A DNA stretch of 64,000 bases from Pseudactinotalea sp. HY158 (GCF_009660225.1 NZ_CP045920.1:1550001-1614000); one strand, 5' to 3'. Shown: positions 32,570 through 44,642, counted from the stretch's first letter. A program made the numbers and translations. Notes: generated from the sequence alone by a model not told the origin.

Positions 32570-35005
32570 GTGAACACGCTGAGTGCGACCGGCAGGCCCT
32601 CCGGGCTGAGCGCATCCGACGTCGTCGAGCGGGTGGCCGCCGGGCAGGTGAACCGCACCCACGACGTCGCCTCCCGCGGCCTGTGGGACATCCTGCGGGG
32701 GAACCTGTTCACCCTGTTCAACGCGATGCTCGGCACGGCGCTCGTGCTCGTGCTCGTCGTCGGGGCCTGGCGCGACGCCGTGTTCGGCGGGGTGATCATC
32801 TCCAACACCCTCATCGGCGCGATCACCGAGCTGCGCGCCAAGCGCGCCCTCGACCGGCTGGCCATCCTCGACCGGGGCCGCCTCCGGGTCCTGCGCGACG
32901 GCCGGCGCACCGAGGTCGAGCTCGAGGAGATCGTGCTCGACGACCTCGTGCTCCTGAGCACGGGCGACCAGGTGCCCGCCGACGGCCGGGTGCTCGACTC
33001 GACCGGCCTCGAGCTCGACGAGTCCATGCTCACCGGCGAGTCCGACCCGGTGTCCAAGCCGGCCGGCGCGGAACTCTACTCGGGGGCCGCGGTCGTGGCC
33101 GGGTCGGGCCTCTACCGGGTGACGAAGGTCGGAGCGGACGGCTACGCCCAGCGCATCACGGCCGAGGCGAAGCGGTTCTCACTCGTGGGCTCGGAGCTGC
33201 GTGACGGCATCAACCGGATCCTCGTGATCATCTCCTGGATCATCGTGCCGATGGCGTTGCTGCTGTTCTGGAGCCAGCTGCGGGCCGAGGGCGGCGCCGC
33301 GGCGAGCTTCGCCGACGGCACGTGGCGCGATGCCGTGGTCCAGGCGGTCGCCGGCATCGTGGGCATGGTGCCCGAGGGACTCGTGCTGCTCACCTCGATC
33401 AACTTCGCGCTCGCGGCCCTCATCCTCGCGCGCCGGTCGGTGCTCGTGCAGGAACTGCCGGCGGTCGAGGTGCTCGCCCGGGTCGACGTGCTCTGCCTCG
33501 ACAAGACGGGCACGATCACCGACGGCTCGATCGCCCTCGACGCGATCGTGCCGATCGGGCCGGGCGACCCGGCGGAACTCGGCCGGATCCGGGCGGTGCT
33601 CGCGGGCATCGCGGGCGATCCGGAGGCGAATCCGACGGCCCGCGCGATGGCGCCCGCGCTCGAGGACGTCGCCCCCGCCGCGCTGCGTGTGCTCGTGCCG
33701 TTCTCCTCCGCGCGCAAGTGGAGCAGTGCCTTCGACGGCGAGACGACCTGGTACTTCGGGGCGCCGGAGGTGCTCGTCGCGGGCCTCGAGGATGCGGGTG
33801 AGGTCGTGGCCGACGTGCGCGAGCGGGCCGCCGCGGGGGCCCGGGTGCTGCTGCTGGCCCGCGCACCGGGCCAGGTGCGGGAACCGGGCGGGGACCTGCG
33901 CCCCGTGGCCCTGGCCGCCATGCGTGAGCGGGTACGCCCGGACGCGGCCGAGACCCTGCGCTACTTCGAACGGCAGGGGGTGCGGGTCAAGGTGCTCTCC
34001 GGGGACAATCCGCGCACGGTCGCCGCGATCGCGACCTCGGTCGGGCTCGAGGCGGACGGCGGGGTCGACGCCCGCACGCTCACCGCGGAGAGCACCGCCG
34101 CGATGCTGCGCGACCACCACGTGTTCGGGCGCGTGAGCCCCGAGCAGAAACGACAGTTCGTGCACGCCCTCCAGGCCGATGGGCACACGGTGGCGATGAC
34201 CGGCGACGGGGTGAACGACGCCCTCGCCCTCAAGGACGCCGACCTCGGCATCGCGATGGGCAGCGGTGCCGCCGCGACGAAGGCCGTGGCACGGCTCGTG
34301 CTCGTCGACGGCCGCTTCTCCGAGCTGCCGGGAGTCGTGGCGCAGGGCCGGCGGGTCATCGCGAACATGGAACGCGTCGCCGCCCTCTTCCTCGCCAAGA
34401 CCACCTACGCCGTGCTGCTGGCCCTGACCGTGGCCCTCGTCTCCTGGCCGTATCCGTTCCTGCCGCGGCACCTGACGATCGTCGGCACCCTGACGATCGG
34501 CACCCCCGCCTTCCTGCTCGCCCTGGCCCCGAACACCCGCCGGTACCGGCCGGGCTTCCTCGGACGGGTCCTCAAGCTCGCGATCCCGTGCGGTGTCGTG
34601 GCCGCCGCCGCCGTACTCGCGGTCTACGGAACCCTCCACCTGCGGGGGAGCGAGGCGCAGGCCTCGACCGCGGCGACGCTCACCCTCGTGCTCATCGGAC
34701 TGTGGCTCCTGGGGGCCCTCGCCCGGCCGCTCACCCCCTACCGGATGGCGGTCGTGGCGGCGATGACCCTCGGAGCCGCCGGGGCGCTCCTGATCTCGCC
34801 GATCCGGCACTTCTTCGCGCTCGAGATCCCGACTCCGGGTGCGGCCCTGCTCGTGCTCGTGGCCGCGGTGATCGGCTGCGCCCTGGTCGAGGTGATCTAT
34901 CGTTGGCGGGAGCGCCGGGCGAGACCCGGCGGGGTGTCCTCCGGGGCCCCCACCGGGGCCCGAACGGATGCCGGCACCGGCTCCGGACGCAGGGAGTGGC
35001 GATGA
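32570..35005 (+). CDS. ctpE: P-type cation-transporting ATPase, CtpE-like
   Basis: An 811-residue E1-E2 ATPase. Landmarks are the actuator loop TGES (about residue 155), the phosphorylation site DKTGTITDG (Asp311), and MTGDGVNDALALKDAD in the hinge. The N-terminal sequence NRTHDVASRGLWDILRGNLF and the short regulatory domains match the CtpE subfamily, linked to calcium uptake in mycobacteria; ion specificity is inferred from that. GTG 32570 stands six bases after GATAAT. The stop overlaps the start of fgd by four bases. Confidence 0.88.
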   Translation: MNTLSATGRPSGLSASDVVERVAAGQVNRTHDVASRGLWDILRGNLFTLFNAMLGTALVLVLVVGAWRDAVFGGVIISNTLIGAITELRAKRALDRLAILDRGRLRVLRDGRRTEVELEEIVLDDLVLLSTGDQVPADGRVLDSTGLELDESMLTGESDPVSKPAGAELYSGAAVVAGSGLYRVTKVGADGYAQRITAEAKRFSLVGSELRDGINRILVIISWIIVPMALLLFWSQLRAEGGAAASFADGTWRDAVVQAVAGIVGMVPEGLVLLTSINFALAALILARRSVLVQELPAVEVLARVDVLCLDKTGTITDGSIALDAIVPIGPGDPAELGRIRAVLAGIAGDPEANPTARAMAPALEDVAPAALRVLVPFSSARKWSSAFDGETTWYFGAPEVLVAGLEDAGEVVADVRERAAAGARVLLLARAPGQVREPGGDLRPVALAAMRERVRPDAAETLRYFERQGVRVKVLSGDNPRTVAAIATSVGLEADGGVDARTLTAESTAAMLRDHHVFGRVSPEQKRQFVHALQADGHTVAMTGDGVNDALALKDADLGIAMGSGAAATKAVARLVLVDGRFSELPGVVAQGRRVIANMERVAALFLAKTTYAVLLALTVALVSWPYPFLPRHLTIVGTLTIGTPAFLLALAPNTRRYRPGFLGRVLKLAIPCGVVAAAAVLAVYGTLHLRGSEAQASTAATLTLVLIGLWLLGALARPLTPYRMAVVAAMTLGAAGALLISPIRHFFALEIPTPGAALLVLVAAVIGCALVEVIYRWRERRARPGGVSSGAPTGARTDAGTGSGRREWR

Positions 35006-36012
35006 CACGGATCAGATTCGGGTACAAGGCCTCGGCCGAGCAGTTCTCGCCCGCCGACCTGTTGCAGTTCGCGGTCGCGGCCGAACGGGCCGGCTTCGAC
35101 TCGGTGTTCACGAGCGATCACCTCCAGCCGTGGCGCCATCACGGCGGGCACGCCCCGGCCGCCCTGCCGTGGCTCGGCGCGCTCGCGGCCTCGACCTCCG
35201 CCGTCCATATCGGCACGAGCGTGCTCACCCCGACCCTGCGCTACCACCCGGCCGTCATCGCCCAGGCCTTCGCCACGCTCGGGCTGCTCGCTCCCGGGCG
35301 GGTGATCCTCGGGCTCGGGACGGGGGAGTCGATGAACGAGGCCCCGCTCGGGAGAGCGTGGCCGAGTGGGCGCGAGCGGCTCGACCGGCTGCGGGAGGCG
35401 GTCGAACTCATCCGGGCGCTGTGGGAGCGGGAGCGTGTGACCTTCGAGGGCGAGTACTACCGCACCGACCGCGCGACCGTCTACGACCGGCCCGAGGTGC
35501 CGGTGCCGATCTACCTCGCCGCGTCCGGCCCCCGGGCGACCCGCTCGGCGGGGGAGCTCGGCGACGGCTTCATCACCACGAGCGGCAAGGGTGCCGGGCT
35601 CTACACCGGCACGCTCCTGCCGGCCCTGGCCGAGGGGGCGGCGGCCGCGGGGCGTTCCGCCGCCGACCTCGACCTGATGATGGAGGTGAAGGTCTCCTTC
35701 GATCCCGACCTCTCCCACGCCCGCGAGGCCACCCGGTACTGGGGCGCGCTCGCCCTGTCGCCGGAGGAGAAGACGGGCGTGAGCGACCCGGTCGAGATGG
35801 AGCGGCTCGCCGACGCCCTCCCCACCGAGCGCACGGTCACCCGCTGGATCGTCTCGAACGACCCCGAGCACCTGGCGGAGCAGATCTGGTCCTATGTCGA
35901 CATGGGCTTCACCCACCTGGTCTTCCACGATCCCGACCCCGATCAGCACCGGTTCCTCGATGCGTTCGGATCGCGGGTGCTGCCGCTGCTGCACGCGCGG
36001 GCCGGACGCTAG
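35002..36012 (+). CDS. fgd: F420-dependent glucose-6-phosphate dehydrogenase
   Basis: The enzyme oxidises glucose-6-phosphate while reducing coenzyme F420, supplying F420H2. The 336-residue luciferase-like barrel aligns with M. tuberculosis FGD1 almost without gaps at the N-terminus: FGYKASAEQF, SDHLQPWRHHGGHAP, and His40, Trp44 and Glu109 at identical positions. The phosphate-binding residues Lys198, Lys259 and Arg283 correspond to Lys196, Lys257 and Arg281. His260 is replaced by Thr258. ATG 35002 overlaps the ctpE stop, so the two are translationally coupled. Presence of this gene implies that the organism makes F420, although no F420-synthesis gene lies in the window. Confidence 0.9.
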   Translation: MTRIRFGYKASAEQFSPADLLQFAVAAERAGFDSVFTSDHLQPWRHHGGHAPAALPWLGALAASTSAVHIGTSVLTPTLRYHPAVIAQAFATLGLLAPGRVILGLGTGESMNEAPLGRAWPSGRERLDRLREAVELIRALWERERVTFEGEYYRTDRATVYDRPEVPVPIYLAASGPRATRSAGELGDGFITTSGKGAGLYTGTLLPALAEGAAAAGRSAADLDLMMEVKVSFDPDLSHAREATRYWGALALSPEEKTGVSDPVEMERLADALPTERTVTRWIVSNDPEHLAEQIWSYVDMGFTHLVFHDPDPDQHRFLDAFGSRVLPLLHARAGR

Positions 36013-36137
36013 CCGGAGCGACTGAATTCGGCCGGACGCATCGGTAGAATCGGCGGGGTCGACCGGACTCCGCGCCGGCCTGCGCCGCGGTCGAGGCGGC
36101 GTGCCGCGGCCACGGCGGTGCGCGGGCTGCGCTAGAC

Positions 36138-36155
36138 TATCTTGATGTCAAGATA
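36138..36155. promoter_or_regulatory. Perfect palindromic operator in the acnA promoter
   Basis: TATCTTGA and TCAAGATA form perfect eight-base arms around a TG centre, 42 bases before the acnA start. A TAGACT hexamer (36133-36138) touches its left edge, so a bound protein would sit on the transcription start. The symmetry is typical of a dimeric MarR- or GntR-like regulator, but no regulator gene is adjacent. It does not match the CAGnAC-type site of TetR-family AcnR. Confidence 0.7.
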
Positions 36156-36196
36156 CTTGGTCGACCTGAACGGAAGACTCGGATTGAGGAGTGAAA

Positions 36197-39034
<2,838 letters not shown>

Positions 39035-39104
39035 CGGCTGAGCGGCTCGTCCACCAGGAGGCGGGTAGCTGACTCGCCGTAACCGGCGGTCATCCCAGCG
39101 TCTC

Positions 39105-39148
39105 ACACAAGCGCCCCGTCAGGCTTCGGCCCAGCGGGGCGCTTGTGT
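39105..39148. terminator. Long hairpin between acnA and the accessory island
   Basis: Fourteen-base perfect arms (ACACAAGCGCCCCG at 39105-39118 and its complement at 39135-39148) enclose a 16-base loop. It lies 70 bases after the acnA stop and about 100 bases after the end of the oppositely oriented island genes, so it may act in both directions. No U-run follows. Confidence 0.75.
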
Positions 39149-39246
39149 CGTCCTGAGGTAGCCCGGCCGAACTGTAGGGAGCGGAACCCACGGAGCGTGG
39201 CCCCGGCCGGCGACGACTGGAGCAGGCAGCGAATCCGCGGAACCGG

Positions 39247-42200
39247 TCACGCAAGCACCCGGACCTTCCTTCCTCCGCGCCGACCGCGCGAGACGATCTC
39301 CACCTTGCCCTTGGACTCGAGACGCTGGAACAGTGTGTTATTGGACGACCCGGAAGGAAGGTCGAACTCTGATCCAGCTCCGTCGAGCAGCTGGCTGTAG
39401 GGAGCGCCAAGCACTGCCAGCACGTCGATCACGTCATCCGGTGCGGTGTCCCTCAGGTGCACCAACTGTCCGACGACCAGATCGGGATTCTGCGTCGCCT
39501 GGGCGATGCGCCGAACCTCGTCGAGGGGGAGCCGGATCCGGTTGGCCCGCGCGTACTGCCCTGCCGCGGCGAGCCCATCGCTGTCGCCGTCGTGAACGTA
39601 GTCCCGAAGGTTCTCGACGACCACGCGCCGTAGGGCATCGGGAACTTGCGGGCTTCGGACGAGATCGGCGACGAGCCCGTCAACTAGCGTCGGGCCGAAG
39701 AACTCGCTGACCTTCCCCGAAACGCCGAAGGCCTCGGAGACCGCGGCCCACCCAGCACGCGCGAAATGACTGAACGTCTCGAAAGAGTCAGCCACCAGGT
39801 CGGCTTCGATCGCTCGCGCCAGTAGGTCGTCGGCGGCAGCGACGAGATCGACGACGTCGATGTGACCGGCGAGGTCCAGTCTCTCGGCCAGTCGAACACG
39901 GGATCTTGAGGGGATGAGCCCTGACGTGTTGAGTATCTGGGCCGCGAGCGCGCGCCTGTCTTCTGCGTCGGTCTCGTCGACGTCACGCAGCTCAATCGGA
40001 TCTGACCCGGAAAGTGTGAGGAAGCGGGCCATGTGCTCGTCGATGCCATGGTGCTGCGCGTATCGCCAGATGTTCGCGACGGTCGGCCGCACGAGGGAGG
40101 AGCCGGCAAGCGCAGGCCAGACCTCGGACGGCACATCGGTCAGGTCGTCGACCGCGGCGACGGGAGAGCTCGCTTCGAGGACTTGCTCGAGCTGATCTCC
40201 CGTCCAGAACTCGCACTGCTCGTTGAGAACATCGACAAGCACGGGCTCCGACAGCACGACGTACTCGATGGCGTCTTCGCCGCGCACCGCGGTGAGGTAC
40301 ACGTTCATGCTCGATCGGACGTAGTCCCAGACGATGTCCCGCTTGCGGACTTCATCCAGCGTAGGTTCGGCGGTCGTGCTCAGCGCACGTCGCAAGTTCG
40401 CCGTGGTGATCTCGTACATCTGAGCGTCGACGATGCGATCGCGGAGGGGAGAGGCGAGGTCGTCCAGCTCGACGACCGTGATGCGCGCTTCCTTCGCAAA
40501 CGTGAAGATGCGATCCGTTCGCTCGCTGGACTGGGACATGTTGAAGGCGCTCAACTCGCGGTAGTGGGCGGTGAACCAGGCCCGAGTCGACTCGTCGACC
40601 TCGTAGAGGTCGACGGAATGTGCACTGAGCATCGCCGCATCCACCAAGCGGATCCGGGTCGTCTCATCCGGCAGACCAGGGTGATTGGTGAGGTAGTTGA
40701 ACAAGCCGGACCACGGATGGGCCGCGAGGAGCTCAATGAGTCGCTCCCGCGGAGCGTCGGCAGCGTTCAGGAACGCGTCGAGGAACGTCTGTGAATCCTT
40801 GCTGCGATCGGCGATCACGAACGCGACGAGCGACTTCGCGTCGTCGGGCCGCTCTGTAACAAGATACGTGGCCACCTGGATGTTGAACGCACTGACCGTG
40901 CTCGTGAAGTCTGCCGGAACCTGTTCGAGCAGGTTGCTCACAGCGTTCTTGGTCGTGAACTCATGGTCGAGGTACATCTCGTTCGGCTGGACGCTGTGGT
41001 TGTAGAAGAACGCGACATCAACGCCGATGAAGCTCCCGTAGAAGACCGCGGAGTACTCGGCATAGTTCCTGGTGATGAAGCCGCGGCGGACGAGGTCGCG
41101 GGCCAGATCGGACTTCAGCGTGTTCGTGATCCGTGCGGAGAACGTCGCGGATCCGCTCGGGAAGCGCTCGTACTGGGCCAGACCGTCGAAGTCTGCCCCG
41201 CGAAGGTGGGCGATGTCGTCGTCGATCTGCTTCACCTGCCGTTCCAGGTCGGCTGCGCTGGGAGGAGCCCACCACTTGGGGTCGGCCGCTTCGGGGAACA
41301 CGAGGGCGAGTCGCTCTCCGCTGAACTCGATCTGGTAGTTGTGGTTGCCGACCACTGCCAGAGATCCCGATGTGGCGACTCGCCCCCAGAAGGCTTCACC
41401 ATCGATCGCCCCGACCGAGTACTGCTCGTCGCCCACCTCAAACGGGCCCACTGACCAGCCGAACCGCGGGGGCAGAGCGTCCGTGATGCTCCGGAGTCGC
41501 GCGCCCAGCGTCTTCGCGAGTTCGTCCCGGCGTCGACGTTGCTCTTCCGTGTGGACTCGCTCGCGCCTCGTCATCTGCAGATCCTCGATCGTGGTCCTGA
41601 CCAGGTCGCGACGGTGTTGCTCGAGGATGTCGAGGGTGCTGCTGCGCTGGGGTATGGCCTCGAAGTCAGCCAGGTGGAAATTCTTGTAGGAGACGAGGGC
41701 GAACAGGTCGTCGGCCTCCATGCCCGGAGCGCTGGTCTCGACCCACAGGAGCTTCTCAGCGAACACGACGAACTCATTGCAGATATTGATCAGGAGCCGC
41801 ATGTCCGTGGCGTGGCGCGCGACGAGATCGAGCAGAGCCCGAGACACCATGTCATCGGGGAGACGGAGGTGACGCAGTGCGGCGCTGAGGTGGTCACGTG
41901 CGTTGCGGTGCGTGATGAACGGCACCATCGGGATCACGAGCTCGAAGAACTTGGTTCGGTTCGCCCTCTCCACCGCGGCTTCCGCGAGGTCGAGGGTGTG
42001 CGCCCTCTTCTCAGTCTCCTCGGCACCGACCCTCACTGCAGGAACGTCGGTCGCGGCTTCGCTCGTGGTGGAATCTGGTGCTCCCCTCGCCGGTCGCTTC
42101 GGGTCTTCACGATCGGATTCCGCTCCCAGCTGTTCGAACAGGCTGTCCTTGATCGCGTAGATGAACCGGAGGGGATGATCCCTGCTCTTCCAGCGCGACG

Positions 42201-43002
42201 ACTCGTTGATGAGGGTGTTCAGCTCTCGGAGCGAGTCGAAGATCTTCGGGTCATCGAACCGGTCCAGATCCTCGACGATCACGTACTCCGGTTTGACGGC
42301 GTCGAAGAACGTGACAATCTCGTCGAGGAACCCGTCGAAGTAGGTCGTCGCCCTCTCGCCGAGCGTGATCGTCGTTCCTGCGGTTGCGACCTCTGACACG
42401 ATGCGATCGCCGATCACCCACCGCACGCCCCACACCACCATCCACGTGAGCATGATGAAGAGCGCAGTGAGCCAGCTCTCGAGGGCCCTATCGGTGGTGG
42501 GCCCGAACCACGGCTCCGCGTGGCGCAGACCCACCAACCAGAGCAGTGTCAGCCCGACAGTGGTAGCAATACCGGCTTGGACGAGCGCGCGCCATGGAGT
42601 CAGCGGACGGCTGCGAGCAAACCTGGAGCGCCGAAGCTTGCCTGGCTTCGCCCGATAGATGAGCTGCTTGACGAGTTCCTTCTGGATCCGGTTCGTCAGG
42701 TCTTTGTCGTCTTTGTCAGGACCAAGGGTATTGATGCTGATTCGAATGGTCGTGCTCTCGTGCTTCTTCTGGAACTCGTCGAGCACACTGGACTTTCCAG
42801 AGCCGTAGCGGCCCGTGAGTGCGATATTCCTGTTCTTGGGATCCTTGACCGCGTCCTCGAGGTGCTGGACGTACACGCTGTGGTCCGGAAGATACTCAGC
42901 CTGGATCCACCGTCCGGGTCGTCGTGATGGTGTGAGGTCCGGGTTATGGCGGGTCGGGTCGTGTGGGCATGGCGGGGCTGCCGGTCTGCCCGGCTTTTCC
43001 AC
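39247..43002 (-). CDS. YobI-family P-loop NTPase with transmembrane segments; 5' end replaced by IS sequence
   Basis: A large predicted membrane-associated NTPase. Residues encoded by 42894-39247 (1215 codons) are genuine; the first 36 residues of the present open frame, up to base 42895, derive from the target duplication and the inserted IS. Walker A is GRYGSGKSS, followed by RFIYAIKDSLFEQL-type YobI sequences; two transmembrane helices lie between Walker A and the Walker B motif YVIVEDLDRFDD, a KAP/YobI-like arrangement. The C-terminal 700 residues are helical and unassigned. Codon use is less GC-biased than in the neighbours, pointing to transfer. The natural start lies at 44636 beyond the IS. 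Whether the truncated version is expressed is unknown; a role in phage defence is an inference from the neighbours. Confidence 0.8.
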   Translation of the reverse strand: MEKPGRPAAPPCPHDPTRHNPDLTPSRRPGRWIQAEYLPDHSVYVQHLEDAVKDPKNRNIALTGRYGSGKSSVLDEFQKKHESTTIRISINTLGPDKDDKDLTNRIQKELVKQLIYRAKPGKLRRSRFARSRPLTPWRALVQAGIATTVGLTLLWLVGLRHAEPWFGPTTDRALESWLTALFIMLTWMVVWGVRWVIGDRIVSEVATAGTTITLGERATTYFDGFLDEIVTFFDAVKPEYVIVEDLDRFDDPKIFDSLRELNTLINESSRWKSRDHPLRFIYAIKDSLFEQLGAESDREDPKRPARGAPDSTTSEAATDVPAVRVGAEETEKRAHTLDLAEAAVERANRTKFFELVIPMVPFITHRNARDHLSAALRHLRLPDDMVSRALLDLVARHATDMRLLINICNEFVVFAEKLLWVETSAPGMEADDLFALVSYKNFHLADFEAIPQRSSTLDILEQHRRDLVRTTIEDLQMTRRERVHTEEQRRRRDELAKTLGARLRSITDALPPRFGWSVGPFEVGDEQYSVGAIDGEAFWGRVATSGSLAVVGNHNYQIEFSGERLALVFPEAADPKWWAPPSAADLERQVKQIDDDIAHLRGADFDGLAQYERFPSGSATFSARITNTLKSDLARDLVRRGFITRNYAEYSAVFYGSFIGVDVAFFYNHSVQPNEMYLDHEFTTKNAVSNLLEQVPADFTSTVSAFNIQVATYLVTERPDDAKSLVAFVIADRSKDSQTFLDAFLNAADAPRERLIELLAAHPWSGLFNYLTNHPGLPDETTRIRLVDAAMLSAHSVDLYEVDESTRAWFTAHYRELSAFNMSQSSERTDRIFTFAKEARITVVELDDLASPLRDRIVDAQMYEITTANLRRALSTTAEPTLDEVRKRDIVWDYVRSSMNVYLTAVRGEDAIEYVVLSEPVLVDVLNEQCEFWTGDQLEQVLEASSPVAAVDDLTDVPSEVWPALAGSSLVRPTVANIWRYAQHHGIDEHMARFLTLSGSDPIELRDVDETDAEDRRALAAQILNTSGLIPSRSRVRLAERLDLAGHIDVVDLVAAADDLLARAIEADLVADSFETFSHFARAGWAAVSEAFGVSGKVSEFFGPTLVDGLVADLVRSPQVPDALRRVVVENLRDYVHDGDSDGLAAAGQYARANRIRLPLDEVRRIAQATQNPDLVVGQLVHLRDTAPDDVIDVLAVLGAPYSQLLDGAGSEFDLPSGSSNNTLFQRLESKGKVEIVSRGRRGGRKVRVLA
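42895..42913. repeat. IS left terminal inverted repeat with target-site duplication
   Basis: CTCAG (42895-42899) is the target duplication and CCTGGATCCACCGT (42900-42913) the left terminal repeat. The inverted copy with the same CTCAG follows at the right end. Confidence 0.85.
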
Positions 43003-44534
43003 TTGTGTTCCGGTCGTGCCCGTGGGGGCTGGTGGTCAGGTCGCCGGGGCTGGGGGTGGCCCGCAGGCAGCGACATAGAGCGCTTCCCAGGGGTCTTGGT
43101 GGGCCCAGTTCCGGGGTAGGTGCATGGTCAGCCGTCGTGCCGAGCGGGCGAGCCGGGCGGGGATGCGGATGAGGTGTTCTCGGATGGTCGCGGTGGTGGC
43201 CCGGGCGTGGAAGAGGGAGGCCAGGGCCCCGGCGGCGCGGGTGAGGTTGAACGCGATCGCGGCCAGAACGAGCACATGGCGCGTTCGCGGTGAACGTGCC
43301 CTGCCGGGGTGGGGCCAGGGCCGAGGCGCGTAGATCGGCGTGGACGCACATCGATGATGGCGTGGGCGCGGTGGGCCTTCTCGGCCTCGAGCATGATCAG
43401 GGGGGCGAGTCGGTGAAGACGGCGTGGTACCGGTAGGTGGCGAATAGTTCGTCCTGACCGGCCCTGGTGGCTGCGGGGTTGAGGCGTTTGACGCGGCGCA
43501 CGATCAGCGTGCCGTGATGTGCTCGGCCTTGGACGGGAGGTGAGAACGCGGTGAAGGGGAGCTCGGCGACCTGGGCATCGGAGATCAGGCGGGCCTCGTC
43601 TTCGTCAGATCGCGTTCGGGTACCGGATCGGGGTCCAGGCTGCTCGTCGATGCTGGTGATGGCGGCGGTGATGGCCGGGTTCATCCGCGCGGTCAACGAG
43701 AAGTGGCACCGGCCCGGCCCGCCGCGAGGCGGCCACCTCACGGCTGTAGTAGGCCGAATCGGCGCGCAGGATCACCACCCCGCCGGGCGCCGGCCGTCCG
43801 GGCGGTGGCGAGGGCGTCGGCGACGAACTTGCCCGCCACGCGCGCACTGTTGGCCGGCCCGGCGTAGCCGCGTGCCGACGATCAGCGGCGCGGCCACCGG
43901 GGTGGAGATGGTCGCGATCAGCGCGTTGAGGCCCTTGACCTTGTTGTAGCCGTACCGGCGCCCTGCTTGGCGTACCCGTAGGTCTCCTTGATCGTGCGTC
44001 GATATCGACGTAGGCGATCTGACCGGCACCGGCCAGCACCGGGGCTGCCCGGCCAGGCGGGTCAGGAAGCGGGAGGCGATCGCGTCGAGCTGGGGGACAT
44101 GCCCACGAAGGTGAAACGCGCGTAGGAACGTGCCCAGCGTCGAGGGCGCACGCGCATCCTGGAACAGTTTGCCCATCCCGCCGTGGCGCAACAGGTACCA
44201 TGTCATCGATGGAGTCGGCCCGGCGGTCATGCCCGCGACCAGCGCCAACACCTTCGCCCCGGGTTCGCGCTGCCCGTACCCGACAGACTCAGATGCTCAC
44301 CGACCAGCGCCGACAGCCCGGCACGCTCGGCCAGCGCCATCACCGGGATAAGACCCGCCACGCCGACCAGATTCGGATCGTCGAACCGTACCGAGGAGAC
44401 ATGAGATAGTTGCATCTACGAGATGCCCTTCTTTTTTGGGACTGCGTGCGTTGACAACACGCATTATCCCAGGTCAGGAGGGCATTCTCATGCGCCCACG
44501 CCACCCAGACTCAAACCAGCACGGTGGATCCAGG
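42900..44534 (-). mobile_element. IS1380-family insertion sequence, decayed, 1635 bp
   Basis: The element is bounded by perfect 14-base inverted repeats (CCTGGATCCACCGT) and flanked by a five-base duplication CTCAG. Ends beginning CCT, a short duplication and a length near 1.6 kb fit the IS1380 family, and the transposase remnants inside agree. It interrupts the 5' end of the YobI-family gene. Its transposase is broken in many places, so the copy is unlikely to move by itself unless the frameshifts are sequencing errors. Confidence 0.85.
43036..44415 (-). pseudogene. IS1380-family transposase, multiply frameshifted
   Basis: Successive fragments in all three minus-strand frames rebuild a single transposase of about 450 residues: VAGLIPVMALAERAGLSALV, GGMGKLFQDARAPSTLGTFL, QIAYVDIDA (first catalytic Asp region), KVKGLNALIATISTPVAAPL, VVILRADSAYYSREVAA (second Asp), MNPAITAAITSIDEQ, DELFATYRYHAVFTDSP, MLEAEKAHRAHAII and MLVLAAIAFNLTRAAGALAS. 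At least six frame changes separate them. Such density suggests real decay, or consensus errors in a multi-copy element. Confidence 0.85.
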
Positions 44535-44539
44535 CTCAG
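44521..44539. repeat. IS right terminal inverted repeat with target-site duplication
   Basis: ACGGTGGATCCAGG (44521-44534) is the exact inverted copy of the left terminal repeat, followed by the target duplication CTCAG (44535-44539). Confidence 0.85.
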
Positions 44540-44636
44540 GGGCCAGGGAGCGCAGGGTTAGACGCTTCCCCGGGTCAAGCTGCGGCTTCGCGTGAGTCTC
44601 GCCTGAGCTGTCATCGACACCGGTGGTCTCGGTCAT
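44535..44636 (-). pseudogene. Detached 5' end of the YobI-family NTPase gene
   Basis: These 102 bases encode MTETTGVDDSSGETHAKPQL and then 14 more residues ending RSLAPE. Joined to TAT at 42894 they give SLAPEYLPDHSVYVQHLED in perfect frame, the normal N-terminal region before Walker A in this family. The reconstructed protein has 34 + 1215 = 1249 residues. ATG 44636 lies exactly six bases after CATACT, the leaderless spacing seen at other genes here, which independently supports this as the real start. Confidence 0.8.
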
Positions 44637-44642
44637 GCTGCC

